The notes under the pieces: model-generated
Told to the model about the DNA's origin: nothing
The model's database searches: none
The model's input: the letters and a program-made list of their open reading frames with translations, nothing else
Made by a program: the position numbers and the translations under genes
In this document: piece by piece, positions 12,584 through 24,000 of the stretch
How the letters are laid out: each line of letters opens with the position of its first letter
How positions within the stretch are numbered: position 1 is the first letter of the stretch
Source: Carya illinoinensis
Taxonomy: Eukaryota > Streptophyta > Magnoliopsida > Fagales > Juglandaceae
DNA length: 64,000 nucleotides
Direction of reading: 5' to 3'
Assembly: GCF_018687715.1 (NCBI RefSeq)
Contig: NC_056758.1
Span: 27,819,967 to 27,883,966 of the forward strand

Positions 12584-12927
12584 GCTTGACAAACTGGTTG
12601 GCTTTGCTTCTATACCTAATGTCTAAATGAAATGAGGTATTTAATGTAATTCTAGCATACAATGGGGTCTATGGGGCATGAAGCATGTTGAAAATTTATC
12701 TGATACAAAGAAATGATCAAAATTTTCTGCATGCTGTACATATAACTCATATTTACCAATGGATAGGGTGGGGCGGTGCTTGATATTTTTATTAATACCC
12801 TTGAGAACCAAATGTAGAGGGATTTCAACAGCACTTTGGTCCTAGGCCATTACCAGAACTCTAGGAATGAAGTTTATTCATGTAGCAGAAATCACTGAAC
12901 AAAGATAAGTGTGAGGACGAAGATTAA
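12584..12927 (+). other. U1-C 3' UTR and flank
   Basis: Non-coding AT-rich sequence after the U1-C stop. No unambiguous polyadenylation signal was picked out by eye. Confidence 0.4.
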
Positions 12928-13293
12928 GACCCCATTTGGATGTTGATCTGAGTTGAGATGAATTGAGTTTTTTATGAATAATAGTGAGTTGAGATGGTAG
13001 AGTGAGTTTTGTGGGGCTCACCTAAGATGAGCTTTGATGTGTTTGAATGTTAAGATGAGTTTGTGTTTGAATATTAAAATGAGTTTAGATGTATTTATGG
13101 AAAGTTGAGAAAGGTTGTAAGTCTTGCGTGTAAAGAGGTGTTGAGTTGAAAAGGATGTGAGCCCACATGTAAAGAGGTTTTGAGTTGAGTGATGTAGTGA
13201 TTTGGGAGTTGGGTGTTTGAATGCTAGACTCAGCTTAAAATTAGACTGAACTGAATTGATCTCAGTATCTTGCAACATTCAAATGGGGCCTAA
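12925..13293. mobile_element. Tourist-like MITE (PIF/Harbinger type)
   Basis: The terminal inverted repeats GACCCCATTTGGATGTTG (from 12928) and, inverted, GGCCCCATTTGAATGTTG (ending 13290) are flanked by TAA on both sides (12925-12927, 13291-13293). The element is 363 bp and non-coding. It has repeated GAGTTGAGATGA-like subterminal motifs also seen near 50.5 and 57.7 kb. Confidence 0.85.
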
Positions 13294-14529
13294 AAGAGGA
13301 CAGGGTTTTCACATATAAAAAAATTATTGTGGTAGAAAAGGCAGAATGAAGAGATGAATACAGGAGGGACTCTAAGGCAGCGTCAAATGAAGTTTCCACA
13401 TTGTTTTGTTTTTCCTCACGGTAACTGATCCATGTTTATTTACTTGCAAAACATAATTACTCCATGTTTTTAAGTAAATTTTTTTTTATTCTTGTTTTTG
13501 TTGTTTTGTTTTGTTTTGATAAGTACAACTAATTTACCTTGTTTTGATCTTTTTCTTTTTCTCGCTAGTTGTGTATCCTTTTGCATACTTCTTGGGTACT
13601 ACAGTTGCATCCCTCTGTGCATTCAATAAATTGCAGTAATTCATTATTTTTCCTTGAGAAAAAAGGTACATCTGTATGATGCCTCGAGTATTATACCCTA
13701 TATATGTGATCGTGACATCAGTGATATGGTTCTTGACACAGGCTAACAAAGGGAGCCAAGAAATTATCGTGATTCTCACTATGTAATGCCCGTCAAGAGC
13801 TTTTCACCTGATGCTGAACGTAGAAATAGGCGTGCAGTCTCATTTTTGTGTACATTAAAAATCCAGTGTTCGCTGCCCGGAATTCTTATCAAATTTAACT
13901 GGCTCTTATTCCATGGCAGAGAGAGTATTGCATGAAATATGTATTTGGAAACCAATTTAGAAGCAAGTGCTAGATGAAGGATGAGACAGGTAGTTTTTGG
14001 CCAATCCATATTATTGGAGTGTTCGGATTTGGTTTGCGTAACTTTCCTTTTCTTCTCTCTCCAGTCTCCACAATGATTTACTGGCTCATCCTCTTTGTTA
14101 TTTAGGGATCTATAATAGATTGGAAGAACCGATATAAGCAAGGCTGGGGTTTTTAAACTCTCTGAACTTTCTTATATTTATTACTGCTCTGTCAATTGAG
14201 CTTTATTTGTGGCTCCCTTATCAATTTAGAACTAATTTTGAGAACTTGTGGCGAATTGGCATAAATTACGCATGAGTCTTTGTCGTGAAAAGTTGTGACC
14301 TGACTTCAAGAATAGAAAAAATGGCTACTTTAGTCAACACCTGCTAGTCCTGGTCGCCCATTTGGGGAAGATGACAAATATTTTAGGACAAACCAAAAGT
14401 ATTTGGGTTCAAGAAATGGTCTAACCATTCAGCTGAAAATAGGATCATTAAACCGACTGTTTGTTTAGTTAATATGATATGCCTGCAGAGCAACTCCTCT
14501 AGACTACAGAAAATTATGGCTGAACAAGA
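13294..14529. other. Intergenic, no recognised gene
   Basis: Short open frames occur on both strands (for example minus 13779-14141), but none has recognisable domains. Confidence 0.4.
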
Positions 14530-15311
14530 ATCTGATTCCAAATTTGACTCTACTTCGGCTCCGGTCCAACTCCAACAAAACGGAGTCGAAGGTGGTGTTG
14601 GATCAACTTTGATTTTGACTTTGTCCTTGGGCTCCGAATTTGACTCCGATGTTATATAAATATTATAAAAATATTTATTTATTTATATATTTATCATATA
14701 TATTAGTATAGTTATATAACTAGAATTTAGTTAAACTCAATAATATAGTAGTACGAGCTAATTATTATAAAATAATATACTCATATTATAATATAAATAG
14801 ATTAATGATAGTTTAGTCTATGCAAATATCATAGTATTACTACCATATATAATCAAGTATAGAAAAAAGTTAGACACTAATATTTAAATAAGTTTAATAT
14901 AATAAGTTAATAACACATATACTAATTTATTAAAATATAATAATACGTAATTAGACACTAGAAATAAATCTAGTTGAGAAATAAGTTACAAATAAGTTAG
15001 ATATTAGTATAATATTATATACTATAGCATAATAATATGAAATTAAACACTAAAAATAATATGTAATATTATAGTATGATAACATGTAATTACACACTAA
15101 TATATAACTCTAGTATAAAAATAAGTTAGATATTAGTATAGAAGAAAATAAGCATTGAATGATTTAGTTTTTATTTTTAATTTTTTGGAAAAATTAAAAT
15201 TTGAAAGTCCACAAAAAAATATTTTTTAAAATGGACTAAATATGAAGTTAAAAAAAGGCCTAAAACTAAAAGTCCAAATCCGACTCTGCTCCAATAAGTC
15301 GGATTTTTTTT
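14530..15311. repeat. Probable non-autonomous repeat with GACTCCG-rich borders and AT-rich core
   Basis: The left edge (14536-14650) has repeated GACTC/CTCCG motifs, the core (about 14650-15230) is extremely AT-rich, and the right edge (about 15270-15305) repeats CCGACTCTGCTCC. The architecture resembles the hAT-like element at 23.3 kb. No clear terminal repeats or target duplication were found. A related short patch lies at 60785-60840. Confidence 0.35.
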
Positions 15312-15686
15312 GTTTAAAAAATCAAACCAAATAATTTTAAATATAAAAAATGTTTTCTATTTTAATTTTTTAACTTTTATCTAATCAACTATTTAAAAGA
15401 TGATTTTTAAGTGAAAGATATTTTATATTAAAAAAAATAAGCCTTCACGATGTTAGAGCACTAGTAGTGAGCTCAACAAATTTTAGCTAAAATTTAGTCA
15501 TAAAATTTACTTTTACAAATTTTAGCAAATCACTTTTTACAATACCAAATAATAGGTTTAACAAATCTTTCACTATTCTATTAAAATATTGATTTTGAAA
15601 TTTTTATATATTTTAATTCTAATTGTAATTTGAATATGATTATATTAAATATTATGGTTGCATTACAGTTTATTGTTGTATTAAAA

Positions 15687-15842
15687 TTTATGGTTGTATT
15701 ATTGTTGTATTAAAGTTTATGGTTGTATTATTATTGTATTAAAGTTGATGGTTATATTATTTTTATATTAAAGTTTATGGTTGTATTATTGTTGTATTAA
15801 AATTTATGGTTGTATTATTGTTATATTAACGTTGATGGTTAT
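15687..15842 (+). repeat. 29-bp tandem repeat near Harbinger left end
   Basis: About five copies of a 29-bp unit beginning TTTATGGTTGTATTATTG, followed to about 16050 by degenerate repeats around AACGGTTATATTTT. This lies in the subterminal region 5' of the transposase. Confidence 0.8.
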
Positions 15843-16136
15843 ATTTTTTCAACGGTCATATTTTTTCAATAATCATATCATATGAGTTGGATATATTTTT
15901 TTAGTCTTATTTTTTCCAACAACTATATTTTTAACAACTATATTTCTCCAATGGATAATTTTTTTAACGGCTATATATTTTAACGGTTATATTTTACCAA
16001 CGGTTATATTTTTTAACGGCTATAATTCTCCAACGGTTGTATACTTTCACTATAAAATATAACATTTCCTCAACAATTTTATTCACTTCAACTCAAGTAT
16101 CTCTTTGAAACTTTTTTTTTTTTCCATTTTCTCTTA

Positions 16137-16980
16137 ATGGATCGTTCGCTTTTTCACAAAATGACACTTAATGATTCAAATTCTGACGAATAGTTTGAGA
16201 TAGCGAGGCAACTTGCTTTGGAAGAAGAAGGATCAAGCTCACGTGGTTCTTCTAAAAATGCACATAGATTCATAAGGCGCGATCAATTGCAAGCCCACTA
16301 AAATCTATTTCGGGACTATTTTGCTGATTCTCCAATGTATCCTTACAAATATTTTCGAAGGGGGTTTCGGATGAATCGTTCTCTATTTCTTCGTATCCAA
16401 GCTGTAGTAGAAGCCCATGAACCTTATTTTGTCCAAAGAAGAGATAATTCTGAAAGACTTGGTTTTTCTTTCCTTCAAAAAATAACAGCTGCTCTAAGGA
16501 TGCTTGCATATGGTGTCACGGCTGATTTTATGGATGAATATTTGAAGATTGAAGAGACTACCGCCTTAAGAAGCCTAAAAATGTTTGTCAAAGTAGTTGT
16601 TTCAATTTGTTTTTTCTGAAGAGTACTTAAGAAAACCCAACAATGATGACATTGTTAAATTACTCGCAGTTGGTAAGAAACGTGGATTTCCAGGTATGTT
16701 AGGGAGCATCGATTGTATGCACTGGAAGTGGAAGAACTGTCCAACTGCTTGGCATGGTATGTATTCTGGTCATATCCACGAACCAACAATTATTTTAGAA
16801 GTAGTGGCTTCTTATGATCTATAGATTTGGCATGCTTTTTTTGGGTTACTGGGGTCTCATAATGATATAAATGTGCTTGATAGATCATTTATGTTTTCTG
16901 ACCTTGCTCAAGGGCATACTTCGACTGTTAATTACACTATTAATGATCATTTCTTTTCTCTTTCGTTTCTCTTTTTCTGC
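16137..16980 (+). pseudogene. Harbinger-type transposase remnant
   Basis: From ATG 16137 the frame carries plant Harbinger transposase motifs: FRMNRSLFLRI, LGFSFLQKITAALRMLAYG and, after a frameshift near 16610, EEYLRKPN, GMLGSIDCMHW (first catalytic D) and SHNDINVLD (second D). Stops lie early (GAA-TAG near 16190, CAC-TAA near 16300) and at 16822 (TAG for an expected W). Homology stops near VNYTINDH (about 16950). The C-terminal part with the third acidic residue is missing, apparently by deletion, because ORF1 sequence starts right there on the other strand. Confidence 0.88.
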
Positions 16981-17774
16981 TTTACGACCTATTGGTTGTT
17001 CCAAATTTGAAGATGCAACATGAAAATCCTCATCTTCGCCTAGATTTATTGAATTTGGTGTCGAATCATTCGAACTTGGTTTCTTCTTTGGCTTCACTAT
17101 GTCCATATGTTCCACCCACTTTGGATGGAATCTTAACACTCGCTAACAATGATCAAAGTTAAAAGACTTATTCTCTAACTCCAGGAACATAACCTTTGCC
17201 TTGCCAATCTACATACATAAAACACCATGGTTCTAAATAAGTAAGATGTTAAAAAAAAAATAAAAATAGCATGTTAAAAAATAAGCTGAAAATGTGCAAA
17301 ATAAGTAGCATGTTGAAAAAATAAGCTTAAAAGGTGCAAATATACCTTGTCTTGCTCGTTAAACCCACTTGGATGCATTCATTTGACTTGGGCCAAGTAA
17401 CCACAAAACTTATGCGTAGCTTGTTGAATCGTCGACCACCTATTCATTAGAGATGTGTAGTTGCGTACAGAGTCAAATTTCTTGTTTTTCTAAAAATATT
17501 TATGAATTCTTTTCCATAACATCGTGTGCTTTTGATCTTTTCCTTGTATTGCATCTAAGGAAGTTTCAAGCCATCCCTCCACAAGCAACAAATTTTCCTC
17601 ATTACTAAAATTATTACCTCGTTGTGTTTTTCGTCCACTTGGTTCAACTTCAATAACCTCAACTTGGGGTGGAGAGAGTTCTTGTTCATTTGTAGCACTC
17701 ATCAAAAAGTCATTGTTATTTAGAAGATTTGTGAAGTAGGCATCATGGTGAGTGGATGGATCCATTCCTAACAA
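16885..17774 (-). pseudogene. Harbinger ORF1 (Myb/SANT-like, NAM-associated C-terminus) remnant
   Basis: The minus-strand reading starts MLGMDPSTHHDAYF and continues into a trihelix/Myb-like segment (NFSNEENLLLVEGWLETSLD...WKRIHKYF). After a TAG comes FDSVRNYTSLMNRWSTIQ, then an intron-like gap (about 17345-17215), then FLELENKSFNFDHC, a TAG, RVLRFHPKW and GRKAEKEKRKRK. PIF/Harbinger ORF1 proteins have this layout and help the transposase bind DNA. At least three stops make it non-functional. Confidence 0.82.
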
Positions 17775-18991
17775 TAGATGTGGGACAAGGAACTAGATAC
17801 CATCCATCACAAGAGAGTGGAGGTCTTTTACAATTGGAATGTGGTCCACATGAATCACCAAGAAAATGAAAAAAATAAACTGACCAAGAGAGTCAAAGAA
17901 TAAAATGAAAAGAGTCAAAGGAATCACCAAGTGAAGGTCTTTTATTCAATACATTATCTGAATAAACCCACTAATAACATATTCTGTCAAATGAACTTCA
18001 TATAACAAAAAGGATGGCCTGGGAGAATTTGGATGGCCCACACGTGAGAGACGATAGCCTCTGAACTTCATATAACAAAAACGTGTAGTCCAGTAAATTA
18101 TAAAGGAGTGTTTACGGTATAATTGGCCTAGGATGCAATCGGCTACAGTTCTCTCCCCAACGTCTCTCCCTCTCCGACGTGAAAAGTAGCAAAGAAAAGA
18201 ATTAACAACTAGAAATATCCTCTCCCCATCTCCCTCTCGGTTCGGTTTCAGTACAAAACCTCCACAACAAAGAAACACAGCAAGATGTTTTTCATCTTTG
18301 ATTTTATCATTCTCAATCACACCAAAATCACATCAAGAAATTCAATCAAAGGTTGAGAATGATGCATCAAGAATTTCTGAATTTATGAATTGCATCAAAC
18401 AGAGAAGAACATCTAGAAATTCACATCTAGAGAAGAAAAATCGCATCAATTAGAGAAGAAAAATGCATAAAGAAAAAATTGCATAAAAAAAAAAACAGAA
18501 GAATCAAACAGTGATAAAAAATGGAGAAGAATCCAACAAAGCCTATTTTCTAAGGAAAAAAAAAAAGAAACCAAATAGACAGAAAAATGGAGTTCGGTGT
18601 GGCTTACGGTGCTCGTTAAACCCACTCGGAGTGGCGTCGCCATTCGGTGCGATGGTGGGAGACGATGGACTGTTGTCGTTTGGTGCGATGGTGGGAGATG
18701 ATGTGTTGCTCTGATTCGGTGCGTGGGTTTTGCTCAAAGTGAGGGAGAGGAAAGGGCAAAGGTAGAACGTTTTTCTTCGGCTACGTGTGAGAGAATGAGG
18801 CAGCGAGAAGTAATTTTTTAGTCCAAAAATAATATTTGGCCAACCCCTTTTACTCAATAAATTTGGCCAGCCATATAGTTGATGGTTAAATTTACTGTTC
18901 ATATGTTGAGCCTATTGTAGCACTTTATTTTACATTTTAGCTATTCTTTGGCTATAATTTAATTTTGTTAAGCCCATTACTAGTGCTCTTA

Positions 18992-19239
18992 AAATCCCAT
19001 AAGATTTCCACAAATTCTGAAAACTTAAAAAACCATCTCCAAATAATTTTCTAGTTTTGAAATAACAAAACATATATCGCAACAGCCACACGTGGTTACT
19101 AATTTTTAACTTTGCATTTACTTTTGCACTGCATTTAATGCAATAAGCATGGAATTTAAAAAATTACTATGACCATGAATCTTTGTAAATTATAGTCTAT
19201 AGATTGTATCCTTCCTCGACTAGCAAGAGAAGTTGGTAG
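18992..19239. other. Spacer between Harbinger element and gypsy 5' region
   Basis: AT-rich with no gene. It may contain part of the gypsy 5' LTR, whose left edge I could not define. Confidence 0.3.
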
Positions 19240-19398
19240 AAGCAAAATGTAAAGGATGAATAAGGAGGAGACAAATGAGCGAGAACCTATGTAAGTTTAC
19301 ACTCAGTTCAGTTCGATTCTCTTCTCTCTCTCTCTCTCTCTTCCCTGTTCTTGGAGAGTGACAATCTCGAATTCAATCATTGAAGAGCCCATTAAAGT

Positions 19399-19407
19399 TG
19401 GTATCAG
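19399..19407 (+). other. Primer-binding site of the chromovirus (initiator tRNA-Met)
   Basis: TGGTATCAG matches the first nine bases of the TGGTATCAGAGC site used by many plant gypsy and copia elements. It lies just 3' of the presumed LTR end. Confidence 0.65.
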
Positions 19408-19412
19408 TAGTC

Positions 19413-20562
19413 ATGATAGAAGGTACTCAATCCTTTGCACAGCTCAACGAGGCAATGATTCACCTGAGGCAACAATAATGAAAACAAGATAAATAGATTG
19501 AAGATGTAACAACCATCTTGATATATGGCAAGCATCTGCTTGTGTTTATACGAAAAACCAAGATAAAAGATTTACATAAGTCTTATAGCAAATTTCTAGT
19601 ATATTGATCAATGTTTTAATGGGTAATGGAGATACAACGAGAAATGGTAATGATACTTAAAATTTTGGAAGAAATGCTAAGTTGCATGAAGGAATTGGGG
19701 AAGTACATCATGGAGAAACATTTGATAGGGGTATAAAGTTGGAATCTCCAAGGTTTAATGGCAAGAAGCCTTCAGCTTGGGTGTATAATCAACATTTTCT
19801 ATACCACAAAGTCCCACTTGATCAAAGAATTTTCATAGCCTCTTTTAATATGGATAAAGAGGCCATGATATGGTTTCAAGATGCTAATGAGGTATGAGCT
19901 TTTCACTATTAAGAAGAATTTGTATAGGTTGTCCAAGTCAGATTTGGATCATCTCCCTATGATGATCCAATGAAGGCTTTAATGAGATTGAAACAGGTTG
20001 GTATTGTCACTACCTATAAAACTGAGTTTGAATTGCTTTCAAATAGAATGAGTAGCATTTTTAGAAGAACAAGGTTAGTTGTTTCTTAAGCAGGTTAAAA
20101 GATGAAGTAAGACTCCATGTTAGGATGTTGAATCCTACAAATATGAATGATGCATTTGAATTGGCAAAAATTCAGGAGCAATATGTGTGGAGCACAAGGA
20201 GGGAATGGAAGAATGCATCCTTTGATGCTAGCCATCAAGGATCAGTGTTGAACATGTATAAACCTGGTTAAATTGGATCTATATTGGGTACCTCCTAAAG
20301 CACAACCTATTTCTAAAATGCCCTATCAAAGGGTTACTGAAGCCCAAATGCAAGAACGTAGAGAAAATTATCTTTGTTATTTTTGTCAAGAAAAATGGTA
20401 TCAAGGCCATAAGTGCCTTAAACCAAAGTTGTATATTTTTTTGGAAGGGATGAAATTACTTGGGAATGATACCAATGAAAAAAAAATTGAAAATTGAACA
20501 AGTGACAGATTATGCAGAAGGTGTAATGGAAGATTATGCTGAAATTGCCTCAATTTCAATTT
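19413..20562 (+). pseudogene. Chromovirus gag remnant
   Basis: Broken gag. ATG 19413 (MIEGTQSFAQ) soon meets a stop. The capsid-like segment SPRFNGKKPSAWVYN...FNMDKEAMIWFQ is at 19730-19890. A zinc knuckle YLCYFCQEKWYQGHKC is at about 20370-20415. Many stops and shifts. Confidence 0.8.
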
Positions 20563-20589
20563 AGGCAATAATTGGGACACCAAGCCCTA

Positions 20590-20837
20590 AACCTATGAGT
20601 GGTTGGGAAATTGAAGAAAAGAAAGGTGATTATACTTGTAGACACTGGTAGTACCAATAATTTTGTGGATACGACAAAGGCTTTGAAGTGTAGATTGTTA
20701 GTACAAAAATCTAATCCTATGCAAGTTAGAATTGCCAATGGAGATGTGGTGAGTAGTGAAGGAAAATACAATGTAGTAGCTATACAAATATAAGATACAA
20801 CCCCCAAGTGAGGGCTATCAATAAAATTGGAGTACCG

Positions 20838-20869
<32 letters not shown>

Positions 20870-21070
20870 ATAAGGTACTACCTTCGTTTCGATCTATTTA
20901 CACTATAGTTGGGTGGTTGTGATGTTGTATTGGGGGTACAGTAGCTATTGCCACTAAGTCCTATTCTTTGGGATTTTGGAGAATTAAAGATGCAGTTTAC
21001 TTACAAGTATAGTTTTACATGTTTGAAGGGATTGTCTTCCTCATGTAGTATCCTGATTGATGATGTAGAG
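20590..21070 (+). pseudogene. Chromovirus aspartic protease remnant
   Basis: The active-site motif IILVDTGSTNNFVD is at about 20625-20665. It is followed past an AT repeat (20852-20869) by CDVVLGVQ and LWDFGELKMQF (20910-21000), the protease-to-RT linker typical of plant gypsy elements. The frame is cut at 21070 by a large insertion. Confidence 0.8.
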
Positions 21071-24000
21071 TGTGATGCCCCCAACCCCCACTTGGGATGG
21101 AACAAAACTTGAAGCATTGGAACATACTACACATGGTTACATACCCTCGTTTATGATAGTTAATATGCGATGCATTCTACTATGCAACTAGTATTATGCA
21201 ATAATCACAGTGTAAAAAATGTGACTATTTAAAACTTTGTGCCAGAATATACTACATGTCCTAACATATAATTTAACCATAGATAGTGCTTTACTTAAAA
21301 GAGATTCAAATAGTAAGACATAAGTCAAACATAAAAATCTCCTTATTATAGATAAGGTTCATAAAAAGGTGGCTCAAATAATCTCTTTGATACGCTTCAT
21401 GGTGAGAATGACCATCTCTAAGAGCATTACTATGAACTCCATCTTTCAGCTGGGATCAGGCTTATTCTCAATCATCTAGAGCTAAGGGGTGGAGTTTGTG
21501 ACCATCCTGATTGTCAAAGGTTAGTCCTGACACAACTTCTATCATTCTAGGAAATGACAGTGGGACTACCATAATGAGAGCCCTTGAAATCTCAGTAAGT
21601 TAAAGAACCAACTGTACAGAGATAAAATATGCATGATTAATGATAAATATGAGATATATGCATAATATGCAAAAAACTATATTTTCCTTTCATCCAAATC
21701 CCTTAGCATATTTTTCAAAGAGAGTTTTGATGCACATTTTCTTACAAAGAATATTATCTTAAAAACATACATCTTGTTATTAGAGCCATTATCACATAAT
21801 ATATGATATCATCACAGTTCTCCATTTGCACTGTGAGTAACTGCTGATGCATAACTCATGTTGAGATTATGTTGTATGCAGCCCTATTTCTCAATGCATT
21901 GATATTAAACACTTTATCATTATAACATATATCATCATCATACATATACATTCACTAGAATTAGGTGCTATATACAAGTTCACTCCAGGTATTCTTAAAA
22001 GAGAATCTATTTGAAATCCGTTGACTGCTTGTTGTCAATCCAGGGACTACCATTCCATTTTTCTTCACTCTAGAGTGGATAAAGGAGTTCTATTAGAATA
22101 TTATCCCATCTTAGCACTGGGTCGTGATAAAACATTGTCATGTTATGCTTCGTGACAAAATATTTCATGACATGTGTTCATTTCATAACATGCAATAAGC
22201 TTTATGCAAAAATGATGTTTTTATGCAATGTACTAAAAACAATATTCTTTCATGTTTTGTGCAAAAAGTAACATAACACATGCACCATCTATGCAAGTAG
22301 TCGATGCTTAATGATGTATTATATGACAATTCATGATCGAAATGACATTTATAACATAAATGTGGTGTTTATACAAGAATTATAAATAAATTATTTAAGA
22401 GTAAATTAGAAGCTAATTTACAAAATTTCGGAGTTCTTTGGATCGCCGCTTGCTTAAATAAATATGTATAAGAGTTAAATTCTAGGACCAAAAATAGTAT
22501 TTGCAAATCTTCCCCCTAGTTTCCCGAAATTGATATTTTGGCCCAAAACTTTTAGTATTTATAAATTGGTCTCAAATTTCACCAAATTTTTCAAACCTTA
22601 TATTTTCCATGTTTTAAATCCATATATAATCTTATAATTACAAGAATGAAAGATCCACTAAGTGAAACCTACACAACCCATGGCATGCATTATGCTAGTT
22701 TTCACTATATGTGATTTCCAGCCTATAATCTCCATCAATGCATGCGTGATTGAAAATTATCATGTAACTAATTATGGATCTGATCTTAAGAACATGCTAG
22801 CAACTTAGATTCAGGTCACATGGGATTCTATCAACATTTATGTATTGATCAACATCAAAACATCATAAATTCTCCAAACTAAGTATATGCATGATGTATC
22901 TAACTTCTCTTTAACATATGAAGTCTTATAGCCCAAATAAATCATGCAATCTAACTCTTATCTTGATGAAAACATGCTTCTAGATTCTTATAACTCATGC
23001 TTTAGAATACTTAATCAAGAAATCACAAGATAACCTCCAAACAAGTGGAATCCGAAATATGCTAGATGATCAACCCAAGAGATTGATTTATAAACCTATC
23101 AGGACATTTTGTTTTCTTCAAATATGAACCTTTAATTAATCAAAAAAGAAATTAGTTAAACTTACGATATCATATTAAGACAAGTCATGGCTAAATTTTC
23201 ATCCAAAAACAATTTATACAAGCAAAACGCTAAAGCTGAACCGAAATATACTTCTCAAGTTCAACTTCATATAACTTAATCAAATCCTCATTCTCATGCT
23301 ATAAATTAAACCCTAACATGTTAATATATCACTCAACAATAGGGATGTAAAAAAAAAAAAATGGTAAACCGGATCGGTGGGTTTGGTTCGGTATTGAGTC
23401 TGGTTCAATCCAGTACCGGTTTTATTTTTCTTAAAACTGATCAAAATCGGTCTGGTTTCGATTTTTCTTTTTCTAAAACTGGACCGGATTGGACCAATTC
23501 ATATATATTTTAATTTTTTATGTTGTATATAATTTTTATATATAATATATAATTATATATAAAATAGTTTTGTATTATATGATAAATTACTAATTAATAT
23601 AATATTAAATTTTAAAATCTTATATTACTATAGTTTATTGTATTAATAGTTACACTAATATTATATAGTGCATATCAATAGTTATACTAATACTATATTA
23701 CTAGATATTATAATATACTATCATATATCATTCTATTATATATTATAATATACTATAATATATTATCAATATAGTATTATAGACTATAATATACTATATT
23801 ATATATATTATATAATATATTAAAACAAAAAAATTGAACCAGAAACTGGTAAAACCGGACTACTGGTTTAGGAAGGTAACTGGTCCGTAATTGGTTTTGG
23901 AAAATTTAAAACCGATGCATACCGATTCGGTCCTAAATTTTCTCCAAAACTAGACTGGACTGGACCAGTTACACCCCTACTCAACAAAAAGATAAGGTAG

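Larger units (their letters stand above)
15453..18991. mobile_element. PIF/Harbinger DNA transposon, decayed
   Basis: Element 15456-18988 (3533 bp). The inverted termini GAGCACTAGTAGTGAGCTCA and GAGCACTAGTAATGGGCTTA are flanked by the PIF-type target duplication TTA (15453-15455 and 18989-18991). It holds a plus-strand DDE transposase remnant and a convergent minus-strand Myb/SANT-like ORF1 remnant, the standard two-gene layout of plant PIF elements. Both genes are broken. Confidence 0.92.

Noticed and set aside
13779..14141. 120-codon open frame on minus
   Set aside because: No recognisable family, no conserved motif and no supporting splice or promoter context.
17946..18902. Open frames on minus between Harbinger ORF1 and the right terminus
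   Set aside because: Low-complexity Ser/Phe/Leu-rich translation inside the transposon's non-coding flank; a repeated GAACTTCATATAACAAAAA suggests repeat DNA.
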